DNA of 64,000 bases from Heyndrickxia shackletonii (GTDB lineage Bacteria > Bacillota > Bacilli > Bacillales > Bacillaceae_C): assembly GCF_001420715.1 (NCBI RefSeq), contig NZ_LJJC01000004.1, forward strand, positions 314,547-378,546, given 5' to 3'. The number at the start of each line of letters is the position of its first letter. Positions within the stretch are counted from its first letter, which is position 1. Below are positions 43,973 through 52,568 of the stretch, piece by piece. The notes beneath the pieces are model-generated. The model was given only the letters and a program-made list of their open reading frames with translations. It ran no database searches and had not been told where the DNA came from. The translations under genes and the position numbers were made by a program.

Positions 43973-44209
43973 ATGAAACATAATTATAGCGATTTACTAA
44001 GTACTTTAGGATATGAAGCGCTAGATATTATATATGGATTAAAAAACAACTTATTGTCGGAAAAAGAAAAGAGGAGTTTAGTACGTTTACTTAATTTGTC
44101 GAATGGAGACAGGATACTTGAAGCCCAAATTAAGGAAATATTAGATCAAAATTTTAATCAGGAACAGAAAAAAGAAAGGTTATTATCACTATTAAACTAT
44201 TTATATTGA
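43973..44209 (+). CDS. Small conserved hypothetical protein
   Basis: The protein has 78 residues and is all helical (SDLLSTLGYEALDIIYGLKN onward), ending in KKERLLSLLNYLY. The ATG at 43973 is preceded by GGAGGGGG; an upstream in-frame ATG would overlap it. No family or motif is recognised. The repetitive Leu/Lys pattern suggests a small helical bundle or coiled coil. Confidence 0.6.
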   Translation: MKHNYSDLLSTLGYEALDIIYGLKNNLLSEKEKRSLVRLLNLSNGDRILEAQIKEILDQNFNQEQKKERLLSLLNYLY

Positions 44210-44462
44210 TAATCGGTTTGTTTCTTTTCATGGGAGAAGAATTTTTAAAGCGGTATAAATATTGATGTTATGAATATGCTCTACATTGTAACACCAATTC
44301 GATTATGGAATCATAAAGACTAGCATTAAAGGATAAATCTTAATTCAATTAAATAGGCAGCTTCAACTAAAGGTTTGAAGTACTTTTATCAACAAGTGGC
44401 TTAAAGGCAAGAGAAATCCAGGATATCGCAATAAATAGAATATACGATATCCTAAATCACTT

Positions 44463-45071
44463 TTATTCAGAAGAAGCGAAGCAAAACTCACGAATCATCT
44501 GTGTTTTTACTTCTTCAATGGGAAACTGTTGCGGATAAGTAGATATCATTAACATGATTCCTTGAAGCGTGGATGAAAAATATAACGAACGCATCCGAGG
44601 ATCTTTAACACCCAGCTTTTCGAACATCTCACACTGTAACTCGAACAGTCTGGCACTTTCTTGAATCAGCATATTGCTGTATTTGATTAGTTCTTGATCT
44701 GCTTCTGGCTGTGTTTGCAGGTGCAGATAGAAACGGAATAATTCCGGATTTTGATAAACTTTATCGATCGCGCCTTCTATAATAAATCTAAGTTGTTCAG
44801 TAGGTGTCTCAATTGCGGCTGCACCTTCCATTACCTCAATTAATTCTCCAATTCTGGTCTCTACCATTGTAGCAAGCAGTTCCTCTTTGCCCTTATAATA
44901 ATTGTATAATAAGCCTTTTGAGATGCCTGCTTCTTTAGCTACATCGCTAATAGAAGTAGCATGATATCCCTGCTTAATGAACAATCTCATAGCAGCACTG
45001 CGAATATTCTCTTTTGCTAACTGACGTATTCTCTCATTCTCTTTCTGCGTTCTGGGCATGCTTAAATTCAT
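44463..45071 (-). CDS. TetR/AcrR-family transcriptional regulator
   Basis: The protein has 202 residues. The N-terminal helix-turn-helix is IRSAAMRLFIKQGYHATSISDVAKEAGISKGLLYNYYKGKEELLA, followed by a ligand domain. The ATG at 45071 overlaps the distal TGA of the hydrolase gene (ATGA), but GGAGG is then only one base away; MPRTQKE at codon 5 is an alternative start. It is the second gene of an operon with a now broken alpha/beta hydrolase. The promoter of that operon contains a palindrome fitting a TetR operator, so autoregulation is likely. Confidence 0.9.
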   Translation of the reverse strand: MNLSMPRTQKENERIRQLAKENIRSAAMRLFIKQGYHATSISDVAKEAGISKGLLYNYYKGKEELLATMVETRIGELIEVMEGAAAIETPTEQLRFIIEGAIDKVYQNPELFRFYLHLQTQPEADQELIKYSNMLIQESARLFELQCEMFEKLGVKDPRMRSLYFSSTLQGIMLMISTYPQQFPIEEVKTQMIREFCFASSE

Positions 45072-45817
45072 TCCTCCATAAAGCCAGTAATATAGTGATA
45101 TAGATCTTCAGGGTGGGTGAGCATTACCATATGGTCTGCATTCGGGATTTCAGCGAAATGGACTTTTGGGAGTCTTCGAAAACAATCCGCAACACGAAGA
45201 TTATCTTAGGAGTCCTTCTCACCGATGATGAAGAGTGTATCTGCGGTCAATTCCTCCAACCTTTCAATAGCCGGAGGTTTCGGCCAAATCATTTCGAACG
45301 CTGGCCATTTTAATATCCGTTTGAAATAATCCTCTTGCATTTGAATCAACAGGTTACGGTGTGGGCCAGCCATAACAACATGATACAATGAGCCACTAAG
45401 TGAGAGCTCAATCATCTTTTCTATATCTGGGGCAGCCTCGTTAATTTTATTCATATACGCATTAAATTCTTGTGAATAATTAAAGCCTAGCAAAGAAGGA
45501 CCAACCAAAACAAGGTTCGACACTCTTTCAGGGTAATTCAAAGCAAATTCGGTAGCGATATAGCCGCCGAGGGAGTGTCCTATTATGGTTGCTTTTTCTA
45601 GTCCTAGATGGTCAAGCAGCGACAGCAAATCTTCAACATAATTGGTATGTTCTAAAGGGGATGGCGATTGCCCGCAACCGCGTCCATCATAAGTAACGAC
45701 CTTATAGTGCTTGGCAAGAAGAGGTGCAACAAATGTCCAAACCCGTAAATCAGCACCACCACTGTGAAGAAGAACGACAGGATGACCTTTTCCAACTACC
45801 TCATAATACAAATCCAT
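45068..45817 (-). pseudogene. Alpha/beta hydrolase interrupted by an in-frame stop codon
   Basis: The first 203 codons encode an alpha/beta hydrolase: VVLLHSGGADLRVW (oxyanion region), TYDGRGCGQS, nucleophile Ser in IIGHSLGGYIA and the acid Asp in LFIIGEKDS. A TAA at 45206-45208 then ends translation. In the same frame the downstream codons continue the family exactly: DNLRVADCFRRLPKVHFAEI, PNADHMVML with the catalytic His, and THPEDLYHYITGFMEE, ending TGA at 45068. The short product lacks the catalytic His and should be inactive. GGAGGG precedes the ATG. The distal end overlaps the tetR start. Confidence 0.88.
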
Positions 45818-45853
45818 TGCGAACCCTCCATAACATTTATAATATTCAGTATA

Positions 45854-45883
45854 ATTTTATTATTGAATGAACGGTTAGTCAAT
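45854..45883 (-). promoter_or_regulatory. Promoter and TetR-type operator of the hydrolase-tetR operon
   Basis: On the minus strand TTGACT (45877-45882) and TAAAAT (45854-45859) are 17 bp apart. An imperfect 22-bp palindrome at 45862-45883 (ATTGAATGAAC side against GTTAGTCAAT side) covers the -35 box and spacer. This is the usual position for TetR repression. Confidence 0.6.
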
Positions 45884-46024
45884 GTAAAAACACTGAAAAT
45901 TACAGAACATGCATTTTCCAAACAAGCGAGAACTATTAAAGCAGAATTGGTGAAGAAGGTATTTACCAAATGTATCAAGAATACATATATTAAGATTATG
46001 AAAGGAAATATGAAGGAGGAGCAT

Positions 46025-47617
46025 ATGAAAAATAAACTAAAAGCTTGGTTTATTGGTGTTATTCTGTTTAGTTTGTTTATGGGTTGTACATGGAATTCCA
46101 CCGCCTTTGCCGATAGTGGTAAGAAAGAACTGGGATATGAATTTACTAATGGTCTAGTGTTATTTAAGCAAAATGGAAAATACGGGATGTTGAATAAAAA
46201 AGGGAGTGTGGCCGTTAAACCACAGTACGATAGCATTGAACAATATGGACAAACCGATTTATGGCTGGTTAAAAAGAAAAATAAATACGGGTTCCTTAAT
46301 AAGAAGGGAACAGTCATTGTGGCACCGCAATATGATTTCGTCATGTTTGAAAATCCGATAGTAGTTATCAAGAATAACAAAAGTGGATTGATTAATACAA
46401 GCGGGAAAACGATTGTTTCACCCAAGTATGAAAGTATTGAAAGATTCCAAAATGGTGTAGCCCAATTTATCAGTAAAGGGAAATATGGAATCATCGATAA
46501 AAATGGCCGAGTTGTACTAAAACCAACATATGACAAAATCAAGGAAAACAATAACGGAGTATTTACATTTTACCAAAATAAAAAGTACGGTTTACTCAAT
46601 AAGCAAGGAAAGGTTATCGCAAAACCAATTTATGATTCTATAGGCTATTTCGGAAATGGGTTATTTAAAATAAAATTCGATGGCAAATACGGGGTAATGA
46701 GCACAAGTGGGAAGATCCTTGCCAAACCTGCATATGATCAAATATCATCGTTTTTCAATGATGTTGCCCAAACAAAAATAAAAAATAAATATGGGTTCAT
46801 TAACACGAAAGGAAAAGTAATTGCGGAGTCGATTTTTGATTCCGTCGATGTATTTAGGAATGGTATTGCTCCGGTCGAAGTAAACGGAAAGCTAGGTTAT
46901 ATCGATACAAATGGAAAATGGATTATGGAACCGCAATATGAGAAAGCTTACGATGGAGATGGAAACTCACTCTATGAATTTTGGCAGAATGCCGCGGTCG
47001 TTATGAAAAACGGAAAGTACGGAGTTATTAATAAAAAGGGTCAAGTAATTCTTGATTTTCAATATGATTCCTTCAGTTTGTTTAACAAAAAAGGGTTGGC
47101 TATTTTTATGCAAAATAATAAATATGGTTTTATAAATGATAAGGGAGAAATCATTGCAAAGCCGGTCTATGATTCTTTGAGATTAGCAACCTATGGCGAT
47201 GGAGAGTTTACAGGTGATTTTGTTATTTTTAAAGAAAATAACAAAGAAGGTGCTATAGACAGAGAAGGAAAAGTCATCCTAAAACCTATTTATGACCGAA
47301 TCGATCCTTTTGAACATAATGGTTTGATTAGAATAAATCAAGGCTCTAAATATGGAATAGCTTCTTCAACGGGAAAAATATTAGTGAAACCAGAATTTGA
47401 TGACATTGATTTTTTTTACAAGAGCAACGATTATTTAGCTACTGCATCTTATAAAGGTAAATATGGATTTATTAACGATAAGGGCAAAGTGGTCATACCT
47501 CCACAGTATGATCAAGTTGGATCTTTTCATGAAGGGCTTGTTTACGTGAAGAAAGATGGAAAGGCAGGGTTCGTTGATAAGACAGGTAAGGTAATAATCA
47601 AGTTGATCTATTATTAA
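46025..47617 (+). CDS. WG-repeat protein, exported or lipoprotein
   Basis: The protein has 530 residues. The N-terminus MKNKLKAWFIGVILFSLFMG then Cys is a signal peptide; FMGC may be a lipobox, with AFA-D as an alternative cleavage site. About 14 tandem WG (KWG) repeats of 35-45 residues follow, each of the form NxKYGxxNxxGKVIxxPxYDxI. The ATG at 46025 has AAGGAGG; the longer frame to 45764 runs through the divergent promoter and is rejected. WG repeats form beta structures of unknown role, probably for binding at the cell surface. Confidence 0.88.
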   Translation: MKNKLKAWFIGVILFSLFMGCTWNSTAFADSGKKELGYEFTNGLVLFKQNGKYGMLNKKGSVAVKPQYDSIEQYGQTDLWLVKKKNKYGFLNKKGTVIVAPQYDFVMFENPIVVIKNNKSGLINTSGKTIVSPKYESIERFQNGVAQFISKGKYGIIDKNGRVVLKPTYDKIKENNNGVFTFYQNKKYGLLNKQGKVIAKPIYDSIGYFGNGLFKIKFDGKYGVMSTSGKILAKPAYDQISSFFNDVAQTKIKNKYGFINTKGKVIAESIFDSVDVFRNGIAPVEVNGKLGYIDTNGKWIMEPQYEKAYDGDGNSLYEFWQNAAVVMKNGKYGVINKKGQVILDFQYDSFSLFNKKGLAIFMQNNKYGFINDKGEIIAKPVYDSLRLATYGDGEFTGDFVIFKENNKEGAIDREGKVILKPIYDRIDPFEHNGLIRINQGSKYGIASSTGKILVKPEFDDIDFFYKSNDYLATASYKGKYGFINDKGKVVIPPQYDQVGSFHEGLVYVKKDGKAGFVDKTGKVIIKLIYY

Positions 47618-47686
47618 CATACGAGAAATTTCCTGCAGAAGATAAGTGCCGTTATATTATTGCCGCATATTTTGATTGGTGCCATA

Positions 47687-47719
47687 CGAGAGACTCATTA
47701 CAAGTTAATGGGTCTCTCG
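47687..47719. other. Strong 13-bp hairpin without a T-run
   Basis: CGAGAGACTCATT (47687-47699) and AATGGGTCTCTCG (47707-47719) pair with one G-U and a 7-nt loop. Neither strand has a T-run, so it does not look like a normal terminator. It lies between the WG-repeat and pentapeptide-repeat genes. Confidence 0.5.
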
Positions 47720-47882
47720 AAAATCTATTCAAAAATAGGAGCATAATAGAGACATATCATAATAGTTTCATTTGTGTTTTACTAGACAATGTAGTGAATT
47801 CTCTTTTCAATAATATATTCATACATAATTTGACCGCATAGAAATTATGATTTTCAACTTCAAAAGATATTAAGGTGATAAT

Positions 47883-48527
47883 ATGACAAAAATAAATATT
47901 GAGCATCCCAAAATTCCACATCATTTACCATCAGCAAACTTTCATGAAATCTTTTATAGGGATGAACCCTACCTCAATTCTTGTATAATATCAAATTCCT
48001 CTGTCGAAAGAGAAAAAATGGAGAGAATTGAGTTCTCGCAGGTTATATTTAAAAATGTAATCTTTCATGAAGTATCTTTTAAAAATATTGAGTTAACAGA
48101 TGTTGTCTTTGAAAACTGCGATTTGTCAAATGCCGATTTTACAGAAGGAATTATTCATAGAGTTGAGTTTAAAGATTCAAAAATGCTAGGAATAAATCTT
48201 TCGGATGCTAATCTTGGTAACGTTCTTTTTGAAAATTGTATGTTGAATTTAAGCTCGTATGGCTATGGCAGTTTAAAGCAAGTGAAGTTCGATCATTGTT
48301 CATTAAGAAATGCGGATTACTATGAATGCAAATTTAAGAAAGTTTCGTTTCATCAATGTGATATCAATGAGGTGAATTTTTCTAGAACACCTCTCAAAGG
48401 AATTGATATAAGTAGCTCAACGTTTGAAAGAATTAGCGTTAACATGGAAGATTTAGCAGGATGCGAAGTTTCCCCTGAGCAAGCAATTGCTTTTGCTACT
48501 ATGCTTGGATTAAAAGTGAAAGAATGA
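47883..48527 (+). CDS. Pentapeptide-repeat protein
   Basis: The protein has 214 residues. From about residue 45 the sequence repeats in five-residue steps with A/C(D/N)LxF character: IEFSQVIFKNVIFHEVSFKN, VVFENCDLSNADF, NLGNVLFENCMLN, CKFKKVSFHQCDINEVNFSR. This predicts a right-handed quadrilateral beta helix. The C-terminal tail SPEQAIAFATMLGLKVKE is common in Bacillus members. The size is like Qnr proteins, which mimic DNA and protect gyrase, but that role is not shown here. AAGGTGATA precedes the ATG. Confidence 0.9.
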   Translation: MTKINIEHPKIPHHLPSANFHEIFYRDEPYLNSCIISNSSVEREKMERIEFSQVIFKNVIFHEVSFKNIELTDVVFENCDLSNADFTEGIIHRVEFKDSKMLGINLSDANLGNVLFENCMLNLSSYGYGSLKQVKFDHCSLRNADYYECKFKKVSFHQCDINEVNFSRTPLKGIDISSSTFERISVNMEDLAGCEVSPEQAIAFATMLGLKVKE

Positions 48528-48574
48528 AAATGATAGCTAACTTATTAAACGCTAATGGATAAGGAGTGACCATT

Positions 48575-49108
48575 TTGTCAGAGGATTTTAACGCATTGGA
48601 AACCCTACAAATTCGAAAAGCAGTGGAAAATGATGCTGAACAAATAATTCAACATACGAAAAAGGTGTTAGAAGAAAATCCAGATGTAATGGGGACCACT
48701 TTAGAGGAATTTAACATTACGATCGAGGAAGAAAAAGATTGGATAATATCCCACAATAAGCATGGATTATTATTGGTTGCGGAAGTTAATGGAATGATTA
48801 TTGGACTCCTTAATTTTCAATTATCTCCGCGTAAAAGATTTAGCCATCAAGGGATATTTGGAATGAGTATTCAAGAAGAATTCACGAATAGAGGTATTGG
48901 GGGAGCGCTCATAAAAAATCTGTTTGCGTGGGCTAAAAAAGATTCGAGGGTAGAAAAAATTTCCCTTGAGGTTTTCTCCAATAACAAAAGAGCTATTCAT
49001 TTATATACTAAGATGGGTTTTACAGAAGAAGGTCGACGAAAAAAGCAAATTAAATTGGGTCCAAATGAATATGTCGATGATATTTTGATGAGTAAATTTA
49101 TCCTTTAA
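48575..49108 (+). CDS. GNAT-family N-acetyltransferase
   Basis: The protein has 177 residues. The acetyl-CoA loop is FTNRGIGGALIKNLFAWAKK (R-G-I-G), followed by KISLEVFSNNKRAIHLYTKMGFTEEGRRKKQIKLG. A TTG start at 48575 is preferred because AAGGAG is 8 nt upstream; a GTG at 48566 overlaps that site. The family acetylates small amines or protein N-termini, and nothing here points to a substrate. A terminator follows at 49156. Confidence 0.87.
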   Translation: MSEDFNALETLQIRKAVENDAEQIIQHTKKVLEENPDVMGTTLEEFNITIEEEKDWIISHNKHGLLLVAEVNGMIIGLLNFQLSPRKRFSHQGIFGMSIQEEFTNRGIGGALIKNLFAWAKKDSRVEKISLEVFSNNKRAIHLYTKMGFTEEGRRKKQIKLGPNEYVDDILMSKFIL

Positions 49109-49155
49109 AAAGGGATATTTAAAGAAGAAAAGCATTATCAAAAAGACATTAAAAC

Positions 49156-49182
49156 GAGGCTGTCATTTTTGGCAGCTTTTTA
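49156..49182 (+). terminator. Terminator after the GNAT gene
   Basis: GCTGTC and GGCAGC (one G-U) with loop ATTTTT are followed by TTTTTATT. Confidence 0.75.
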
Positions 49183-49329
49183 TTAACAGCAATAAGTTCT
49201 TCAATCCATTACACTTTCGTATTGATGAACTTATTGCTGAAGACTCAGTTGCCTGAGTCATGCAAAAAGGTAAGCATAAATGCACATAATTTTTAGGCTT
49301 ATTACTTCGTGAATCAGTACCGTACATAC

Positions 49330-50295
49330 TCATTGATTACCTAAAAGAGACAAAATAATAGAAATTAGCCCAAAACAAAAATTAACTAAACAAAGAAATA
49401 AAAGGACCTCACCTTTTTTTAATCCTTTACGAAGAAGTACGAAATGAACCTGAGATGCATCCGCTTTATATACCGGTATCCCTTTCAAATACCTAAAAAG
49501 GATGACTCGAATATTGTCGAATATTGGTACACCAAGTGCTAGAATGGGAATAAATAACGAGAGAACAGTAGCTTGTTTTAGAGCCCCATCAAGAGCAATT
49601 ATTCCTAGGATAAAACCTAAAAACGTTGCACCTGCATCCCCCATAAACATTTTCGCAGGTGGTTTATTAAATCTTAAATACCCCAACGCACTGCCAACGA
49701 TAATGATGGACATCATCGCAGATAATTGCTGGTTTTGAACTATTGCAACGATGAATAATGTACCCCCTGATATTGCTGTTAATCCAGCTGCTAGACCATC
49801 AATACCATCAGTAAAATTTATAACGGTAGAAACTCCAAAAATCCAAACGATTGTTAAAATAAACTGCAAAAATTCAGGTAGAACGATAAAATGGTCATTA
49901 AAAGGATTGGTAAAGCCTTTAAAAGTAATTCCGGAAAAATAAACAATGATGGCTGCTGATATTTGCACAATAAATTTTGGAAATGCTCTAAATTCTTTTC
50001 CTTGCGTTTTATACCAATCATCTATCATTCCGATAATCAATATTAATAAGCTGCCTAATAAAATCCCTAACGATTTTTGCGATATTTTGTGAATAAATAA
50101 AAAGTATGTAATGGTAAAACTAAAAAAAATAGCCACGCCTGCTAAAAGTGGAATTGGTTCCTGATGAGTCTTCCGATCATTAAATGGTTGGGGATTATCA
50201 ACAAATCCTATCTTAAAGGCCAGATTTTTCAAAGGTGGTATCAAAATCAAAACGATTCCGCACGATACCATGAAAGAAAATATGTAATAAAGCAT
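49330..50295 (-). CDS. MraY/WecA/TagO-family undecaprenyl-phosphate glycosyl-1-phosphate transferase
   Basis: The protein has 321 residues and about ten membrane segments. Family motifs are LIIGMIDDWYK (DD metal site), VINFTDGIDGLAAGL and MFMGDAGATFLGF (catalytic Asp). It would transfer a sugar-1-phosphate, often GlcNAc-1-P, to undecaprenyl phosphate to start teichoic acid or polysaccharide synthesis. The usual HxHHR stretch of the third loop reads ADASQVHFVLLRKG here, with the paired His missing. This is unusual and suggests a divergent substrate or subgroup. No cell-wall genes are adjacent. Confidence 0.85.
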   Translation of the reverse strand: MLYYIFSFMVSCGIVLILIPPLKNLAFKIGFVDNPQPFNDRKTHQEPIPLLAGVAIFFSFTITYFLFIHKISQKSLGILLGSLLILIIGMIDDWYKTQGKEFRAFPKFIVQISAAIIVYFSGITFKGFTNPFNDHFIVLPEFLQFILTIVWIFGVSTVINFTDGIDGLAAGLTAISGGTLFIVAIVQNQQLSAMMSIIIVGSALGYLRFNKPPAKMFMGDAGATFLGFILGIIALDGALKQATVLSLFIPILALGVPIFDNIRVILFRYLKGIPVYKADASQVHFVLLRKGLKKGEVLLFLCLVNFCFGLISIILSLLGNQ

Positions 50296-50435
50296 ATTAC
50301 CTCTCCTAAAAAAGTATTAGCAAGTTATATTGTGTCGTAAATTATACTTTTCTGTCTATTTTGTCACTTTGATTATATTACTTATACATTATACACACAA
50401 TATTGAATTGTAAAAAATATCAAATAATTAATTGA

Positions 50436-50516
50436 CGCTGTCTTTTAATATTAAATGAAGAAGGTATTATTGAACAATTACAAGGTAAGGTAGTACTCGT
50501 CGAGCTTTCTAAATAA
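50436..50516 (+). pseudogene. Short orphan C-terminal gene fragment
   Basis: An open stretch reading LNEEGIIEQLQGKVVLVELS then Lys and TAA lies directly before a strong terminator. It has no start codon with a ribosome binding site. The combination of protein-like composition and a terminator suggests the 3' end of a lost gene. No family is recognised. Confidence 0.3.
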
Positions 50517-50536
50517 GGCTACTAGTTAATGGAGTT

Positions 50537-50567
50537 AAAAAGCAACGGAATCCCCGTTGCTTTTTTT
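50537..50567 (+). terminator. Strong terminator without an intact gene upstream
   Basis: AAAAAGCAACGG and CCGTTGCTTTTT form a perfect stem with a 5-nt loop and T-run. The only plus-strand coding trace before it is the short fragment ending at 50516. Confidence 0.88.
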
Positions 50568-50726
50568 ATCTACAAAGCTTTTTCCCATATCCTATTAGCA
50601 ATAATTATTTCAGGTACCATTTTAAATCCTAAATGGCTTTGTATACTTTTGTGCAATTTATTTTCAAGATAGGGGAATACTTTTTTTATGAAATTAGATT
50701 GTTGTCCAAAAAGAGAGGGTAAAAGT

Positions 50727-51266
50727 ATGTATAATCAATCCGACCAAATCGGAAACAGATATCATTCACTACAAACTAAAATTTGGCTGCATCATGATGT
50801 ATTTAGCGGTCATTGGTGGACGATCGTGATATTAAATATTCTGTTTCTAATTGTGTTTTTGATGTTAATGGATCGTTATAGAATTTTATTAATTACATTT
50901 TCTTTCTTAGTAAATTTTGTGATTGTAGGGTTTACTGATGAAATTGGAACTTATTTTAATGCTTGGAGCTACCCGCATCAGCTTGCAGTTTTTACCCATC
51001 GTTTAAATGCAGTAGATTTTTTTGTAGTTCCAATTAGTATGTCATTAACTTATCAATATTTTAGTAAGTGGAAAATGTATATTCTCTCCAGTATTCTTCT
51101 TTCCGCTATTATATGTTTTATAGCGGCTCCAATCTTTGTTTATTTCCATCTGTATGAGATAGAGAATTGGAACTATTTTTACTCCTTTGTGGTTATGATG
51201 TTAATGCTTATGCTTTCAAAGATTTTTGTGGATTTTGTTTTTAAAAAGTCAGAAAAATACGCATAG
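50727..51266 (+). CDS. CBO0543-family membrane protein
   Basis: The protein has 179 residues with about five membrane segments. Bacillus CBO0543-family features are LNILFLIVFLMLMDRYR, the acidic GFTDEIGTYFNAWSYPHQL and VDFFVVPISMSLTYQYF. The ATG at 50727 has AGAGGGT at good spacing; an upstream in-frame ATG adds 13 residues. A second protein of the same type follows at 51379. The function of the family is unknown; the tandem pairing suggests the two act together. Confidence 0.75.
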   Translation: MYNQSDQIGNRYHSLQTKIWLHHDVFSGHWWTIVILNILFLIVFLMLMDRYRILLITFSFLVNFVIVGFTDEIGTYFNAWSYPHQLAVFTHRLNAVDFFVVPISMSLTYQYFSKWKMYILSSILLSAIICFIAAPIFVYFHLYEIENWNYFYSFVVMMLMLMLSKIFVDFVFKKSEKYA

Positions 51267-51378
51267 TTAATTTTTAAAAACATGCCTCTGATAAGATAAT
51301 ACGGATGATTCCACCTACAATGATTAAAAAAATACCATATAGACATCCTAAAACTATAAAAGACAAGTGAGGGAGTCT

Positions 51379-51843
51379 ATGTGGTATCTTTATTTTTCTG
51401 TTTTGGTTTTTAATAGTGTTGCTCTTTTAACCAAAAAGAAATTAGAACCTATCGTATATTATGCTTCTATCTTTTGGGGGCTATTCTTTGCGGAATTCAC
51501 AGATAGATGGACGGACAAGTGGGATTTTTATGGTTTTTTTGAACCATATGTTATTGACTGGCCAAGTACAGTTATTATCCTAGGAATATATCCAGCAGCC
51601 ACAGTTCTTTTAATAAATTGGTATCCTTATAAAGGTACAAGTATAGCTAAGATAAGATATGTCCTTGCTTGGTCCATATTTTCATCTGCGTTCGAGTATT
51701 CCTTTTATCTTGCCGGATACGAATACTTTCATGGTGGATGGGAATGGTGGTATTCGGCGATTTCCTATCCTTTTTTATACGAGATACTATTTTTGCAAGT
51801 ATGGTTTGTGAGACGATTAATAAAAAAAGGGGAATCCAAGTAA
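51379..51843 (+). CDS. CBO0543-family membrane protein (second copy)
   Basis: The protein has 154 residues with about five membrane segments. FAEFTDRWTDKWDFYGFFEPYVIDWPSTVIIL corresponds to the DEIGTYFNAW...VDFFVVP region of the preceding protein, and WEWWYS near the C-terminus is also family-like. The ATG at 51379 with GAGGGAG is preferred to a GTG at 51367. It lies 112 bp after its paralogue on the same strand. The role is unknown. Confidence 0.72.
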   Translation: MWYLYFSVLVFNSVALLTKKKLEPIVYYASIFWGLFFAEFTDRWTDKWDFYGFFEPYVIDWPSTVIILGIYPAATVLLINWYPYKGTSIAKIRYVLAWSIFSSAFEYSFYLAGYEYFHGGWEWWYSAISYPFLYEILFLQVWFVRRLIKKGESK

Positions 51844-51909
51844 GAGTAATGGATTCCTTTATTTTTGAGTTAATGGGAGGTTATCTGAACTGATATTTTG
51901 AAACCTCCA

Positions 51910-52461
51910 TTATTTGGTTAATAATTGTAATTCATTATGAATTTGAGACGCTGTGAAAAGTGCATTTTTGTCTTGAAGTATGTCATCAGGTTTATTTCCA
52001 TTTCCTATAACATATCCCGCAAAATTAATTCCCATAAAATCAAATATAAACTTAAACTGCTGAATCATAGGGAGTCCCTTAATAAGTGGATCATCTCCGC
52101 CGACACCCACTACAAAGGCTTTTTTTAACGCCATTTTTGCTTTGAAATTAGGGTAATTCTCGTCTCTCAAAGTTTGTGACCATCGATCAATGAAGTTTTT
52201 CATTATTCCTGACATGCTATACCAATATATTGGAGTAGAGAATATTAAAATGTCATGCGGAAGAATACGGTCGATTATGGAATTATAATCATCCTTCCTG
52301 TCCTGAAATCCCTCTGTTGAATGACGCATGTCTATAATTGGCTTAATATGATAATCCTTAAGGAAAATTCTCTCTGTTTCCAGATCTTGAATTACGTGTT
52401 CTGTCAGCATCTCTGTATTGCTATTTGGACGAGTTCCCCCATATATGACTGCTATTGACAT
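51910..52461 (-). CDS. NAD(P)H-dependent FMN reductase / flavodoxin-like oxidoreductase
   Basis: The protein has 183 residues with a flavodoxin-like fold. IAVIYGGTRPNSNTEMLTEH is the FMN phosphate loop, IFSTPIYWYSMSGIMKNFIDRW the NADPH/FMN reductase motif, and FVVGVGGDD follows. GGAAGGAGG lies before the ATG. It is divergent from a LysR gene with about 107 bp between starts, so the regulator probably controls it. Likely substrates are quinones or oxidised flavin. Confidence 0.88.
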   Translation of the reverse strand: MSIAVIYGGTRPNSNTEMLTEHVIQDLETERIFLKDYHIKPIIDMRHSTEGFQDRKDDYNSIIDRILPHDILIFSTPIYWYSMSGIMKNFIDRWSQTLRDENYPNFKAKMALKKAFVVGVGGDDPLIKGLPMIQQFKFIFDFMGINFAGYVIGNGNKPDDILQDKNALFTASQIHNELQLLTK

Positions 52462-52568
52462 TTTTATTCCTCCTTCCTTATTTATATCTTATAATGAAAT
52501 TAAAAATCGATAAAGATGATTATTTTGATTTATTCAATCGAAAAAAGCGATTATAAAAGGTGGGTATT

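Noticed and set aside
45764-46024. N-terminal extension of the WG-repeat protein
   Set aside because: It would cross the divergent promoter and precede the true signal peptide; AAGGAGG supports the start at 46025.
47687-47719. Terminator between the WG-repeat and pentapeptide genes
   Set aside because: The stem is strong but no T-run follows on either strand; listed only as a hairpin.
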